In this document: one piece after another, positions 7,054-14,491 of the stretch
Layout of the letters: each line of letters opens with the position of its first letter
Numbering within the stretch: the stretch's first letter is position 1
Assembly (NCBI GenBank): GCA_023248365.1
Contig: JAHFER010000011.1
Location: 1 to 26,254, forward strand
DNA: 26,254 nucleotides
Source: Nitrospirota bacterium
GTDB lineage: Bacteria > Nitrospirota > 9FT-COMBO-42-15 > HDB-SIOI813
Direction: 5' to 3'
Notes under the pieces: generated by a model
Database searches by the model: none
What the model saw: only the letters and a program-made list of their open reading frames with translations
Told to the model about the DNA's origin: nothing
Made by a program: the position numbers and the translations under genes

Positions 7054-7188
7054 TTAAACTGTCAGCTTAGCCCGTCCTTTGGCCCTTCTTCTGGCAATGA
7101 TCTTCCTTCCGTTTTTAGTCCTCATCCTAAGCCTGAATCCGTGAGTCCTTTTCCTGCTAAGGTTATGCGGCCTGTATGTTACTGACAT
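7054..7188 (-). CDS. rpmH: 50S ribosomal protein L34
   Basis: 44 residues, highly basic, reading MSVTYRPHNLSRKRTHGFRL and onward, with the family hallmarks RKRTHGFRLRM and RRRAKGR. The length matches L34 exactly. A GGAGGAG ribosome-binding site ends two to three bases before the ATG. It is the first gene of the rpmH-rnpA-yidD-yidC operon. dnaA, its usual divergent neighbour, is replaced here by putA. Confidence 0.97.
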   Translation of the reverse strand: MSVTYRPHNLSRKRTHGFRLRMRTKNGRKIIARRRAKGRAKLTV

Positions 7189-7214
7189 AACTCCTCCTTT
7201 GAATAAAGAAGGAA

Positions 7215-7242
7215 ATTATAACTTAATTAGTTGAAATGTCAA
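7215..7242 (-). promoter_or_regulatory. Sigma-70 promoter of the rpmH operon
   Basis: Reading the minus strand, a perfect TTGACA (7242-7237) is separated by 16 bases from a perfect TATAAT (7220-7215). Transcription should start near 7208, some 20 bases upstream of the L34 start codon. This is the best promoter in the window, as expected for a ribosomal-protein operon. Confidence 0.88.
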
Positions 7243-7248
7243 CTAATT
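7225..7248. promoter_or_regulatory. Palindrome overlapping the rpmH -35 element
   Basis: AATTAGTTGA (7225-7234) and TCAACTAATT (7239-7248) form a perfect 10-bp inverted repeat with a four-base centre. It covers the -35 hexamer and most of the spacer of the rpmH promoter and lies about 15 bases upstream of the putA -35. Operator-like in form; no regulator is identified. Confidence 0.55.
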
Positions 7249-7255
7249 TCTATTT

Positions 7256-7290
7256 ACTTATTTGAAACGTGATTTAAATAAGTTTATAAT
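7256..7290 (+). promoter_or_regulatory. Sigma-70 promoter of putA, with inverted repeat
   Basis: TTGAAA (7262-7267), 17 bases, then TATAAT (7285-7290). The expected start of transcription (about 7296-7298) is only two to four bases before the putA ATG at 7300. An 8-bp inverted repeat, ACTTATTT (7256-7263) / AAATAAGT (7276-7283), overlaps the -35 and the spacer and could bind a regulator. Confidence 0.65.
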
Positions 7291-7299
7291 CTCTTAAAT

Positions 7300-10200
7300 A
7301 TGAATCAAGTTTTAGAGGACAGGATAAGAGAAATCGGGTATGAAATTTACACCCATGCAATGTTACATACACCTTCTGTCTTTGATAAAAAGCGCTGGGA
7401 GGGAAGGATATTGGAATGGGCTATGAAAGATGAATATTTTAAGACACAGCTTTTCAGATATGTTGATCTATTCCCCGCTTTAAAGAGTGATACATCAGTA
7501 ATAAGGTTATTCAAGGAATACTTTTCTGATTATACTGGAAATTTCTTTCAAATTTTGGTGGGGATTTTTAAGGCTGGTATACAGTACATACCTGAATCAG
7601 GATTAATGAGTAAGGCTGCGGCAAGGATAATAAGGTCAAACATAAAAATTATAGCCGGGCAGTTTATCGCGGGCAATAATCCTGATGAGGCACTTACTGT
7701 TATTGAACGTATGAGAAGTAATGAGACTGCCTTCAGCATGTATCTGCTTGGTGAGACTGTGGTAAGTGACAAAGAGGCGGATAATTATGTTGAAGGGTAT
7801 TTGAATCTTATAGATACGCTTTACCCTATAATAAACCGCTGGGCTCAAAATCCTCTTTTGGATATGGATGATAAAGGGACGATCCCCAAATTAAATATTT
7901 CGATAAAGGTCTCTTCACTCTATTCTCAGCTTGACCCGGTTGATTGGGAAGGTTCAATAGAAGGTGTTAAGAACAACTTCAGGCCTGTTTTCAGAAAGGC
8001 ATTACAACTCAGTGCTTTCGTGACGTTTGATATGGAACACTACTATTATAAGGACCTTTTGATTGCTATCTTCAAAAGCATCCTTGAAGAAGAGGAATTT
8101 AAAGACTATAACTTTGCAGGCATAGCCTTGCAGGCATATTTGAAAGATACAAAAGAAGACCTTAGATCTTTATTAAACTGGGCCAGAGAAAAGGGTAGGG
8201 TTATTACTATTCGCTTAGTGAAGGGGGCATACCGGGACTATGAGATAGTTATAAACAGGCAGAATGGGTGGCCTGTACCTGTATTTCTTAATAAAGGAGA
8301 GACAGACAATAATTTTGAAGAGCTTACCCGTATGCTAATGGAGAATACAGATATAGTACGGCCGGCGATTGCTACCCATAATATAAGAAGTATTGCTAAT
8401 ACTATAGCGCTAATTGGTGAGCTTGACCTTGATAAAAAAGCATTTGAATTTCAGATGCTGTATGGAATGGGAGAATCCTTAAGAGAGGTTGTGCAGAAGA
8501 TGGGATACAGGGTTCGAGTCTATACTCCTGTCGGAGAAATGATTCCGGGAATGGCCTATCTTGTAAGGAGGCTTCTTGAAAACACTTCCAATGAATCCTT
8601 TTTAAGGAAGTCATTTGCAGAAGGGAGTGCATTTGAAGATTTGATAAGCCCCCCTCACCAGATTGGAAAGGCGGGAGGGGGTAAGTGGGAGGGTGAGCCG
8701 GGATTCTGTAATGAACCCCTTACTGATTTTTCAAAAAAAGAAAACAGGGAAAAGATGACGGCTGCCATTGATAAGATTAGGAATGAATGTAACAAAGAAT
8801 ATCCCCTGCTTATTGGGGGAAAAGAGGTTTGGACTGATGATTCGATTATTTCTGTAAATCCTGCAAGACCTGGAGAGGTATTAGGTAAAGTATCATCTGC
8901 ATCAATAGAAGAAGCGGGCAGGGCAGTGGATCAGGCAAAAACGGCATGGAGAGCCTGGCGAAAGACATCTTCCAAAGAACGGGCATCATATCTTTTAAAG
9001 GTTGCTGAAATATTAAAGAGGGATAGATTTGATCTCGCTGCCCTTGAGGTGTTTGAGGTGGGGAAGACATGGAAAGAGGCAGATGCAGATGTTGCAGAGG
9101 CAATTGATTATATGAATTATTATGGGGCAGAGATGATACGGCTAAGCTCCAGGCGGCTTGGGGATTATCCCGGTGAGGTAAATGATTATGTATACAAGCC
9201 AAAAGGAATAGGAGTTGTAATATCTCCATGGAACTTTCCGTTAGCAATACCGGCAGGTATGGCAGCGGCCAGTATAGTTGCGGGCAATTGCGCAATCCTC
9301 AAACCATCAGGACTTTCTCCCGTAATTGGCTATAAGCTTGTTGAAATCTTCAAAGACTCTGGTCTTCCAAATGGTGTTTTTCAATTTCTTCCCGGTTCCG
9401 GCAGTGTTATTGGAGAATATATTGTAACTCATCCAGATGTGGATTTTATTGCTTTTACAGGTTCTAAAGAGATAGGTCTAAAAATAGTAGAGTTAGCCGC
9501 AAAGACCGCCCCGGAGCAGAGGAATATAAAAAAGGTTATTGCGGAACTGGGCGGCAAGAATGCAATTATTATTGATGGGACAGCAGATCTCGATGAAGCG
9601 GTAAAGGGTGTCCTTGAATCAGCGTTTGAATTTCAGGGACAAAAGTGTTCTGCATGTTCAAGGATAATTGTTATTGAAGATATTTATGAGGAATTTCTCG
9701 AAAGATTTAAGGATGCTTCCTCAAGTTTAAAGATTGGCCCTACTGACAGGCCAGGGAACTTCATGGGGCCTGTTATAGATAGGAATGCCTTTAAAAATAT
9801 TAAGGATTACATAGAGATAGGAAAAACAGAAGGGGTTCTTATTTTCCCAAATGTTCTCTTAGTAAAGCCAAACCTTATGCATCACCCCCCTTTAGAAAAG
9901 GGGGGCCAAGGGGGATTTGACAATAGATACTTTATAGGTCCCACAATCTTTACAGAAGTTTCTTCTGACGCACGAATTGCCCAGGAGGAGATTTTTGGAC
10001 CGGTTGTAGCCATGCTAAAGGCTTGTGATATTGATGATGCTATCAGGATTGCCAATTCAACTTCCTATGCCCTGACCGGAGGTATCTACTCCAGAAGTCC
10101 GGCAAATATAAGGAAGGCAAGAGAAGAGTTCAGGACTGGCAACCTTTACATAAATCGTTCAATAACAGGGGCGCTCGTGGGCAGACAGCCTTTTGGTGGA

Positions 10201-10314
10201 TCTGGCATGTCCGGGATAGGGTCAAAGGCAGGGGGGCCGGATTATTTATTACAGTTCATGAATCCAATTTGCATCAGTGAGAATACGTTGAGAAAGGGGT
10301 TTGTACCAAAATAA
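7300..10314 (+). CDS. putA: Bifunctional proline dehydrogenase / P5C dehydrogenase
   Basis: 1004 residues, matching short PutA proteins without the DNA-binding domain. The N-terminal half (to about 470) is the FAD proline dehydrogenase barrel, with RLVKGAY at 305-311, MGESLREVV, and RVYTPVGEMIPGMAYLVRRL with the substrate-binding arginine pair. The second half (about 490-1004) is the NAD-dependent glutamate-semialdehyde dehydrogenase, with SPWNFPLAIP, FTGSKEIG, catalytic Glu749 (AELGGKN) and Cys783 (GQKCSACSR), and EEIFGPVV. It converts proline to glutamate, feeding electrons to quinone and NAD. No regulator or proline transporter lies nearby. Two stretches of dispersed-repeat-like sequence sit in frame (residues about 450-466 between the domains, and 861-873 inside the aldehyde dehydrogenase domain). 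No ribosome-binding site precedes the ATG; the promoter position suggests a nearly leaderless message. Confidence 0.96.
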   Translation: MNQVLEDRIREIGYEIYTHAMLHTPSVFDKKRWEGRILEWAMKDEYFKTQLFRYVDLFPALKSDTSVIRLFKEYFSDYTGNFFQILVGIFKAGIQYIPESGLMSKAAARIIRSNIKIIAGQFIAGNNPDEALTVIERMRSNETAFSMYLLGETVVSDKEADNYVEGYLNLIDTLYPIINRWAQNPLLDMDDKGTIPKLNISIKVSSLYSQLDPVDWEGSIEGVKNNFRPVFRKALQLSAFVTFDMEHYYYKDLLIAIFKSILEEEEFKDYNFAGIALQAYLKDTKEDLRSLLNWAREKGRVITIRLVKGAYRDYEIVINRQNGWPVPVFLNKGETDNNFEELTRMLMENTDIVRPAIATHNIRSIANTIALIGELDLDKKAFEFQMLYGMGESLREVVQKMGYRVRVYTPVGEMIPGMAYLVRRLLENTSNESFLRKSFAEGSAFEDLISPPHQIGKAGGGKWEGEPGFCNEPLTDFSKKENREKMTAAIDKIRNECNKEYPLLIGGKEVWTDDSIISVNPARPGEVLGKVSSASIEEAGRAVDQAKTAWRAWRKTSSKERASYLLKVAEILKRDRFDLAALEVFEVGKTWKEADADVAEAIDYMNYYGAEMIRLSSRRLGDYPGEVNDYVYKPKGIGVVISPWNFPLAIPAGMAAASIVAGNCAILKPSGLSPVIGYKLVEIFKDSGLPNGVFQFLPGSGSVIGEYIVTHPDVDFIAFTGSKEIGLKIVELAAKTAPEQRNIKKVIAELGGKNAIIIDGTADLDEAVKGVLESAFEFQGQKCSACSRIIVIEDIYEEFLERFKDASSSLKIGPTDRPGNFMGPVIDRNAFKNIKDYIEIGKTEGVLIFPNVLLVKPNLMHHPPLEKGGQGGFDNRYFIGPTIFTEVSSDARIAQEEIFGPVVAMLKACDIDDAIRIANSTSYALTGGIYSRSPANIRKAREEFRTGNLYINRSITGALVGRQPFGGSGMSGIGSKAGGPDYLLQFMNPICISENTLRKGFVPK
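8648..8697. repeat. GC-rich repeat-like insert between PutA domains
   Basis: A run of CCCCCCTCACC followed by GGCGGGAGGGGG and GGGAGGGTGAG stands out from the AT-rich gene around it. It translates as SPPH...KAGGGKWEGEP, at the junction of the two enzyme domains, where length varies in the family. It looks like an in-frame dispersed GC-rich repeat, but the similarity is weaker than for the insert at 9881. Confidence 0.4.
9881..9921. repeat. Dispersed GGGGG-hairpin repeat inside putA
   Basis: CCCCCCTTT (9885-9893) and AAAGGGGGG (9897-9905) make a perfect 9-bp stem with a three-base loop, followed by CCAAGGGGGATTTGAC. This is the form of a short interspersed repeat I know from intergenic regions of many environmental bacteria. 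Here it is read in frame as HHPPLEKGGQGGFD (PutA residues 861-874), in a loop before the conserved RYFIGPTIF strand. Confidence 0.75.
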
Positions 10315-10315
10315 C

Positions 10316-10539
10316 AAGGCTATTTACCACAGAACACACAGAGAAAGATATTATAAATTAAAGAGAAACCTGTTTTCTCTGTGCACTCATTAATTGAATG
10401 AAATGCTTTTGATTAATCAACAAATTTAATACTTGAGAACACAGAGGACTACTTGAATTTACTATGTTTTTAGTTTTAAAATTTTTCCTCTGTGCGCTCT
10501 GTGGTTTTAGAATCGCTCAATTTGGGCACAAGGTAAGTT
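10316..10539 (+). repeat. 224-bp CCACAGA-type repeat, copy A, upstream of mnmE
   Basis: It starts with GGCTATTTACCACAGAACACACAGAG and ends with CTCTGTGCGCTCTGTGG...AATCGCT, giving inverted ends. Inside lie a second pair of arms (TTTTCTCTGTGCACTCATTAA and ACTTGAGAACACAGAGGA). Copy B before mnmG matches along the full length. The copy contains a possible promoter (TTGAAT 10453-10458, 18 bases, TAAAAT 10477-10482), and the similarity runs on through the AAGG site to the mnmE start codon. Confidence 0.85.
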
Positions 10540-11916
10540 ATGGTTATCCAGGAAGAGACAATCTGTGCGATAGTTACTCCTCAGGGTATAGGAGGAATAA
10601 GCGTTATAAGGCTGAGTGGAAAAGATGCGATTGGTATCGCCTCCAGGCTTTTTCAAAAGAAGTCAGGTAAACCTATTATCAATGCCTCTACCCATACCCT
10701 TCATTACGGATTTATTGTGGACCCGGTTTCAGGGGAGAAAGTAGATGAAGTTATGGTGAGCATAATGAGATCACCGCATAGCTTTACATGTGAAGATGTT
10801 ATAGAGGTCAGTTGCCACGGCGGGGTTTTAATTTCTACAAAGGTTCTTGAGGCATTTATAAGAGAAGGGGCGAGACTTGGTGAACCTGGAGAGTTTACTA
10901 AAAGGGCCTTCTTAAACGGGAGGATTGACCTTGCCCAGGCAGAAGCGGTTATTGGTTTAATAAATGCTAAGACAGAAGCTGGAATGAAGTCTGCAATATG
11001 GCAGTTGGAAGGCAAATTATCTAAAGAAATCAATATGTTAAAAGATGAAGTGGTTGGAGTTATGACAGTTGTAGAGGCTTATATTGATTTTCCGGATGAT
11101 GATATTGATATTCCTGTTAATGACCTGACAGATCGTATTTCGATTGTCATTGGCAGGATTGAAAGGCTTATCGGAGGGTATTACAAAGGGAGGCCATTCA
11201 GGGAAGGGGTTTTAACCGCCATTGTGGGGCGGACAAATGTAGGAAAATCAAGTCTGCTTAATACCCTTATTGGAGAAGAACTGGCAATAGTAACACCTCA
11301 TCCCGGTACAACCAGAGATATTATAGACGGAATGGTGCATGTCTGCGGTATACCTCTCAGGCTTTTAGATACTGCTGGATTGCGTATAACAGAGGATGCG
11401 GTTGAAGAGGAAGGCATAAAGCGTATGTATAACTCCATTGATAAGGCTGAACTTATTTTACTTGTGCTTGATGTTAGTGAGCCGCTTACAGAGGATGATA
11501 AAAATATACTTGAACATATAAGAGAAAAGAAAAGGATTATTGTTGCTAATAAGGTTGATAAAGGAATTGTAATTGACAATGAACTTGTTGCGCAGGGCTG
11601 TCCGATAGTTCATACTTCTGTGCTTAACGGGGAGGGGATTGAGGAATTAAAAGGGATAATTAAACAGACTATAGCTGGAATGGGCGGGAAAGAGACAGAA
11701 GATGCTGCTGTTACAAAACTGCGTCATAAGATTGCACTTGAAGAGACAAAAAAAGAGTGTGAAATGTTTTTAGACACTTGTAACAAAGGGGTTCCGCTTG
11801 AAATTCAGGCCATCCATCTTCGCCGGGCAGTTGACTTCTTTGGTGAGATTACAGGCGTAGTTACTACAGATGATATTTTAAACAAGATATTTAGTGAATT
11901 TTGCATAGGCAAGTAA
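10540..11916 (+). CDS. mnmE: tRNA modification GTPase MnmE
   Basis: 458 residues. With MnmG it adds the (carboxymethyl)aminomethyl group to C5 of wobble uridine 34. The N-terminal tetrahydrofolate-binding domain (about 1-120, with GGISVIRLSGKDA and CHGG) precedes a helical domain. The inserted GTPase domain carries GRTNVGKS (230-237), the TPHPGTTRD switch, LDTAG and NKVD. The C-terminal CIGK with the essential cysteine is intact. ATG at 10540 is preceded by AAGG. The first 5' element is a dispersed repeat. A parS-like site begins one base after the stop codon, and mnmG follows after 254 bases. Confidence 0.97.
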   Translation: MVIQEETICAIVTPQGIGGISVIRLSGKDAIGIASRLFQKKSGKPIINASTHTLHYGFIVDPVSGEKVDEVMVSIMRSPHSFTCEDVIEVSCHGGVLISTKVLEAFIREGARLGEPGEFTKRAFLNGRIDLAQAEAVIGLINAKTEAGMKSAIWQLEGKLSKEINMLKDEVVGVMTVVEAYIDFPDDDIDIPVNDLTDRISIVIGRIERLIGGYYKGRPFREGVLTAIVGRTNVGKSSLLNTLIGEELAIVTPHPGTTRDIIDGMVHVCGIPLRLLDTAGLRITEDAVEEEGIKRMYNSIDKAELILLVLDVSEPLTEDDKNILEHIREKKRIIVANKVDKGIVIDNELVAQGCPIVHTSVLNGEGIEELKGIIKQTIAGMGGKETEDAAVTKLRHKIALEETKKECEMFLDTCNKGVPLEIQAIHLRRAVDFFGEITGVVTTDDILNKIFSEFCIGK

Positions 11917-11917
11917 A

Positions 11918-11933
11918 TGTTCCACGTGGAACA
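11918..11933. promoter_or_regulatory. parS: parS site 1
   Basis: TGTTCCACGTGGAACA, a perfect 16-bp palindrome (22 bp when the flanking AAA/TTT is counted), of the known parS type with a CACGTG core. It lies one base past the mnmE stop codon. It should be bound by the ParB encoded at 15246-16097. Confidence 0.93.
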
Positions 11934-11945
11934 TTTAGAACCTAA

Positions 11946-12170
11946 AAAGGCGATTCACCACAGAGTACGCAGAGAAAGATATTATAAAGCAAACAAAAAA
12001 CTGCTTTTCTCTGTGTACTCATTAAGTGAATGAGATACGTTGCTTTAAACAACAAATTTAATACTTGAGCACGCAGAGAATTACTTGAGTTTTCTATGTT
12101 TTTAGTTTAATAATTTTTCCTCTGTGAACTCTGTGGTTTAGAAATCGCTAAACTTGGGTAGAAGGTTTAT
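11946..12170 (+). repeat. 225-bp CCACAGA-type repeat, copy B, upstream of mnmG
   Basis: It starts AAGGCGATTCACCACAGAG and ends CTCTGTGG...AATCGCT, so the outer ends are inverted (GCGATT / AATCGC). The same internal arms as copy A occur in the same order, with shared stretches such as AACAAATTTAATACTTGAG and CTATGTTTTTAGTTT. It contains a possible promoter (TTGAGT 12085-12090, 17 bases, TAATAA 12108-12113), and the GAAGG site of mnmG lies at its 3' limit. Confidence 0.85.
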
Positions 12171-14036
12171 ATGTCAATATCAAGTTATGATGTAATAGTT
12201 GTTGGTGCCGGTCATGCCGGGTGTGAGGCTGCACTTGCGTCTGCAAGGATGGGATGCAAGACCCTTGTACTTACCTCCAATTTAGATAACATAGCCATGA
12301 TGTCCTGCAATCCAGCAATAGGGGGAATTGCAAAGGGTCATCTTGTCAGGGAGATAGATGCCCTTGGAGGTGAAATGGCAAAGGTTACAGACAGCACTGG
12401 AATACAGTTCCGTATGCTTAATACAAGCAAAGGCCCTGCTGTTCAGGCCATAAGGGCCCAGGTGGACAGAAATCATTATAAACGTGCTATGCGCTCTGTT
12501 CTTGAGGCACAGGATAACCTTAGTATAATTCAGGGTATGGCAGACAAACTCCTTATAAAAGAAGGGGTTGTAAGGGGCGTAAAGACCAATCTCGGGATTG
12601 AATATGAGGCGAAGGCTGTAATTCTTACAACCGGTACTTTTATGAGGGGATTAATTCATATTGGATTGAATAATTTTCCAGGAGGAAGGGCAGGGGATCT
12701 TCCATCATTAGGGCTGTCGGAAGATTTGGAACGGATTGGATTCAAATTAGGCAGGCTTAAAACCGGAACCCCCCCAAGACTAAATGCTAAGAGTATAGAT
12801 TTCAGCAATATGGCAGAGCAAAAGGGGGATGATCCTGTTATTCCTTTTTCATATACTACTGATAAGATTGAGAGGCCGCAGGTATCCTGTTATCTTACAT
12901 ATACATCTCCTGTAACTCATGAGATTATAAGGAAAAATCTTGATAAATCTCCTCTATACAGCGGGATTATAAAAGGGGTAGGGCCGCGGTACTGCCCTTC
13001 AATTGAAGATAAGGTAATGCGGTTTTCCCTGAAGGAGAAACATCAGGTATTTCTCGAACCAGAGGGGTTCGATACTGTAGAGATTTACGCAAATGGAATC
13101 TCTACAAGTCTGCCTGCAGATGTTCAGCTTGATATAGTCAGATCAATAAAAGGGCTTGAAAATGCAGAGATAATGCGGCCCGGATATGCCATTGAGTATG
13201 ATTTTGTTCCTCCGACACAACTAAAACCTACATTGGAAACTAAACTCATTACAGGTCTGTATAATGCCGGTCAGATTAATGGGACCTCCGGATATGAAGA
13301 AGCAGCAGCCCAGGGTATTATAGCAGGCATCAATGCGGCACTGAAGATTCAGGGGAGAGGGCCTTTTATCCTCGACAGGTCAGAGGCCTATATAGGTGTA
13401 CTAATTGATGATCTTATTACAAAAGGGACTCAGGAACCTTACAGGATGTTTACATCAAGAGCAGAGTACAGGCTTTTGCTTCGTCATGATAATGCTGATG
13501 CACGGCTTACTGAAAAAGGGTATAACATAGGCATGATTTCTCCTGAACATTATAAATTGTTCAAAGAAAAGAGGGGTGTTATTGATGGCGAGATAATGCG
13601 TCTCAGGAATTCAAGGGCAGGAAACAGGATATTTGTAAATGAAAAACTCAGAAGTATTAATACCGGAGAAATAATGGCGGATACAACTTTGGCCCAGTTA
13701 CTTCAGAGGCCGGAAATATTATATTATACCATTGAGAAAATATCACCTTCTGAACACCATCTTAACAGCGAAGTAAAAAAGTCTGTGGAAATAGAGGTAA
13801 AGTATGACGGATATATCAAACGCCAGTTGCAATCTATAGAAAGATTTAAGAATCTGGAAAATAAGCTCATCCCGGCTGATTTTGAGTATACTGGTACACC
13901 GGGTCTCTCAAGTGAAGTAGTAGAAAAACTTAACGCTATAAAACCGCTATCACTTGGGCAGGCCTCCCGTATCTCCGGAGTTACTCCGGCAGCAGTGTCT
14001 ATTATTGCCATTACCCTTGCAAAAAAAGCGAGATAG
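12171..14036 (+). CDS. mnmG: tRNA uridine 5-carboxymethylaminomethyl modification enzyme MnmG
   Basis: 621 residues, the normal length of the long form. It is the FAD/NADH partner of MnmE in modifying uridine 34. Features in order: the FAD-binding VVGAGHAGCEAALASARMG (about 10-28), NPAIGGIAKGHLVREIDALGG, TTGTFMRGLIHIG, GRLKTGTPPR, the cysteine-containing GPRYCPSIEDKVMRF, AGQINGTSGYEEAAAQG, and a helical C-terminal domain that binds MnmE and tRNA. GAAGG five bases before the ATG sets the start. A parS-like site begins four bases after the stop. rsmG, which usually comes next, is missing. Confidence 0.97.
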   Translation: MSISSYDVIVVGAGHAGCEAALASARMGCKTLVLTSNLDNIAMMSCNPAIGGIAKGHLVREIDALGGEMAKVTDSTGIQFRMLNTSKGPAVQAIRAQVDRNHYKRAMRSVLEAQDNLSIIQGMADKLLIKEGVVRGVKTNLGIEYEAKAVILTTGTFMRGLIHIGLNNFPGGRAGDLPSLGLSEDLERIGFKLGRLKTGTPPRLNAKSIDFSNMAEQKGDDPVIPFSYTTDKIERPQVSCYLTYTSPVTHEIIRKNLDKSPLYSGIIKGVGPRYCPSIEDKVMRFSLKEKHQVFLEPEGFDTVEIYANGISTSLPADVQLDIVRSIKGLENAEIMRPGYAIEYDFVPPTQLKPTLETKLITGLYNAGQINGTSGYEEAAAQGIIAGINAALKIQGRGPFILDRSEAYIGVLIDDLITKGTQEPYRMFTSRAEYRLLLRHDNADARLTEKGYNIGMISPEHYKLFKEKRGVIDGEIMRLRNSRAGNRIFVNEKLRSINTGEIMADTTLAQLLQRPEILYYTIEKISPSEHHLNSEVKKSVEIEVKYDGYIKRQLQSIERFKNLENKLIPADFEYTGTPGLSSEVVEKLNAIKPLSLGQASRISGVTPAAVSIIAITLAKKAR

Positions 14037-14040
14037 GAAA

Positions 14041-14056
14041 TGTTCCACGTGGAACA
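14041..14056. promoter_or_regulatory. parS: parS site 2
   Basis: TGTTCCACGTGGAACA, identical to site 1, four bases after the mnmG stop codon and about 2.1 kb from site 1. Confidence 0.93.
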
Positions 14057-14081
14057 TTAAGCATTCAGTTTGACAGAAAAT

Positions 14082-14117
14082 AAAAAACCCTTATCAAATT
14101 AACACCTGATAAGGGTT
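14082..14117 (-). terminator. Rho-independent terminator of the small membrane ORF
   Basis: On the minus strand AACCCTTATCA (14117-14107) pairs with TGATAAGGGTT (14096-14086), an 11-bp perfect stem with a 10-base loop, followed by further T. It lies about 33 bases beyond the stop codon of the 31-residue ORF. The same stem could also slow transcripts leaving mnmG, but that side has no T-run. Confidence 0.85.
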
Positions 14118-14149
14118 AGGATTAAGGTTGCATGAATACCTTGACTAAT

Positions 14150-14245
14150 TTATAATAAAATCTGTCCGCCGATTAACATACCTACTGCTAAAACCAGGGT
14201 AATTACAGCGTGGGCAATAAAAGCCTTTTTTTCATCTTTTTGCAT
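14150..14245 (-). CDS. 31-residue single-span membrane protein, unknown
   Basis: The ORF is short but well supported. A strong GGAGGTGG ribosome-binding site sits 7 bases before the ATG at 14245, and an intrinsic terminator follows the TAA. The peptide has a charged N-terminus (MQKDEKKAF) followed by one hydrophobic helix (about residues 9-31: IAHAVITLVLAVGMLIGG and a short end), so it should sit in the inner membrane with the N-terminus in the cytoplasm. The family is not recognised. It occupies the place between mnmG and parA where rsmG is normally found and is flanked by parS sites 2 and 3. It could be a small subunit or regulator of a membrane complex; a toxin of a type I system is conceivable, but no antisense RNA is evident. 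Confidence 0.68.
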   Translation of the reverse strand: MQKDEKKAFIAHAVITLVLAVGMLIGGQILL

Positions 14246-14396
14246 TATGTTTCCACCTCCTTTCATTTTCTTAATTTGAATATATTGTTTATTTTTATTT
14301 TCTTTATTCTTATGAGTTTATTATATTGATCCGGGATTAAAGGGAAATTAGAATGGGAAAATTAATCTTTATTCGTGACATTCGGTATTTTTCGAG

Positions 14397-14412
14397 TGTT
14401 ACACGTGGAACA
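14397..14412. promoter_or_regulatory. parS: parS site 3 (one mismatch)
   Basis: TGTTACACGTGGAACA differs from sites 1 and 2 at one position and keeps the CACGTG core. It lies 80 bases upstream of parA, so ParB bound here could also affect parAB expression. Confidence 0.8.
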
Positions 14413-14491
14413 TAGTTGCTTCCCATTACCTATTGATTATGATACAATCTCTGAAATTATCTTTTTGTTAATAGTATAACTTATTGAATTT

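Noticed and set aside
10464..10670. 68-codon frame before and into mnmE
   Set aside because: It is formed from the dispersed repeat and an alternate frame of mnmE, without a proper start.
14255..14345. AT-rich stretch between parS sites as an oriC candidate
   Set aside because: No DnaA boxes are visible nearby and dnaA is absent; it is more simply the leader region of the 31-residue ORF.
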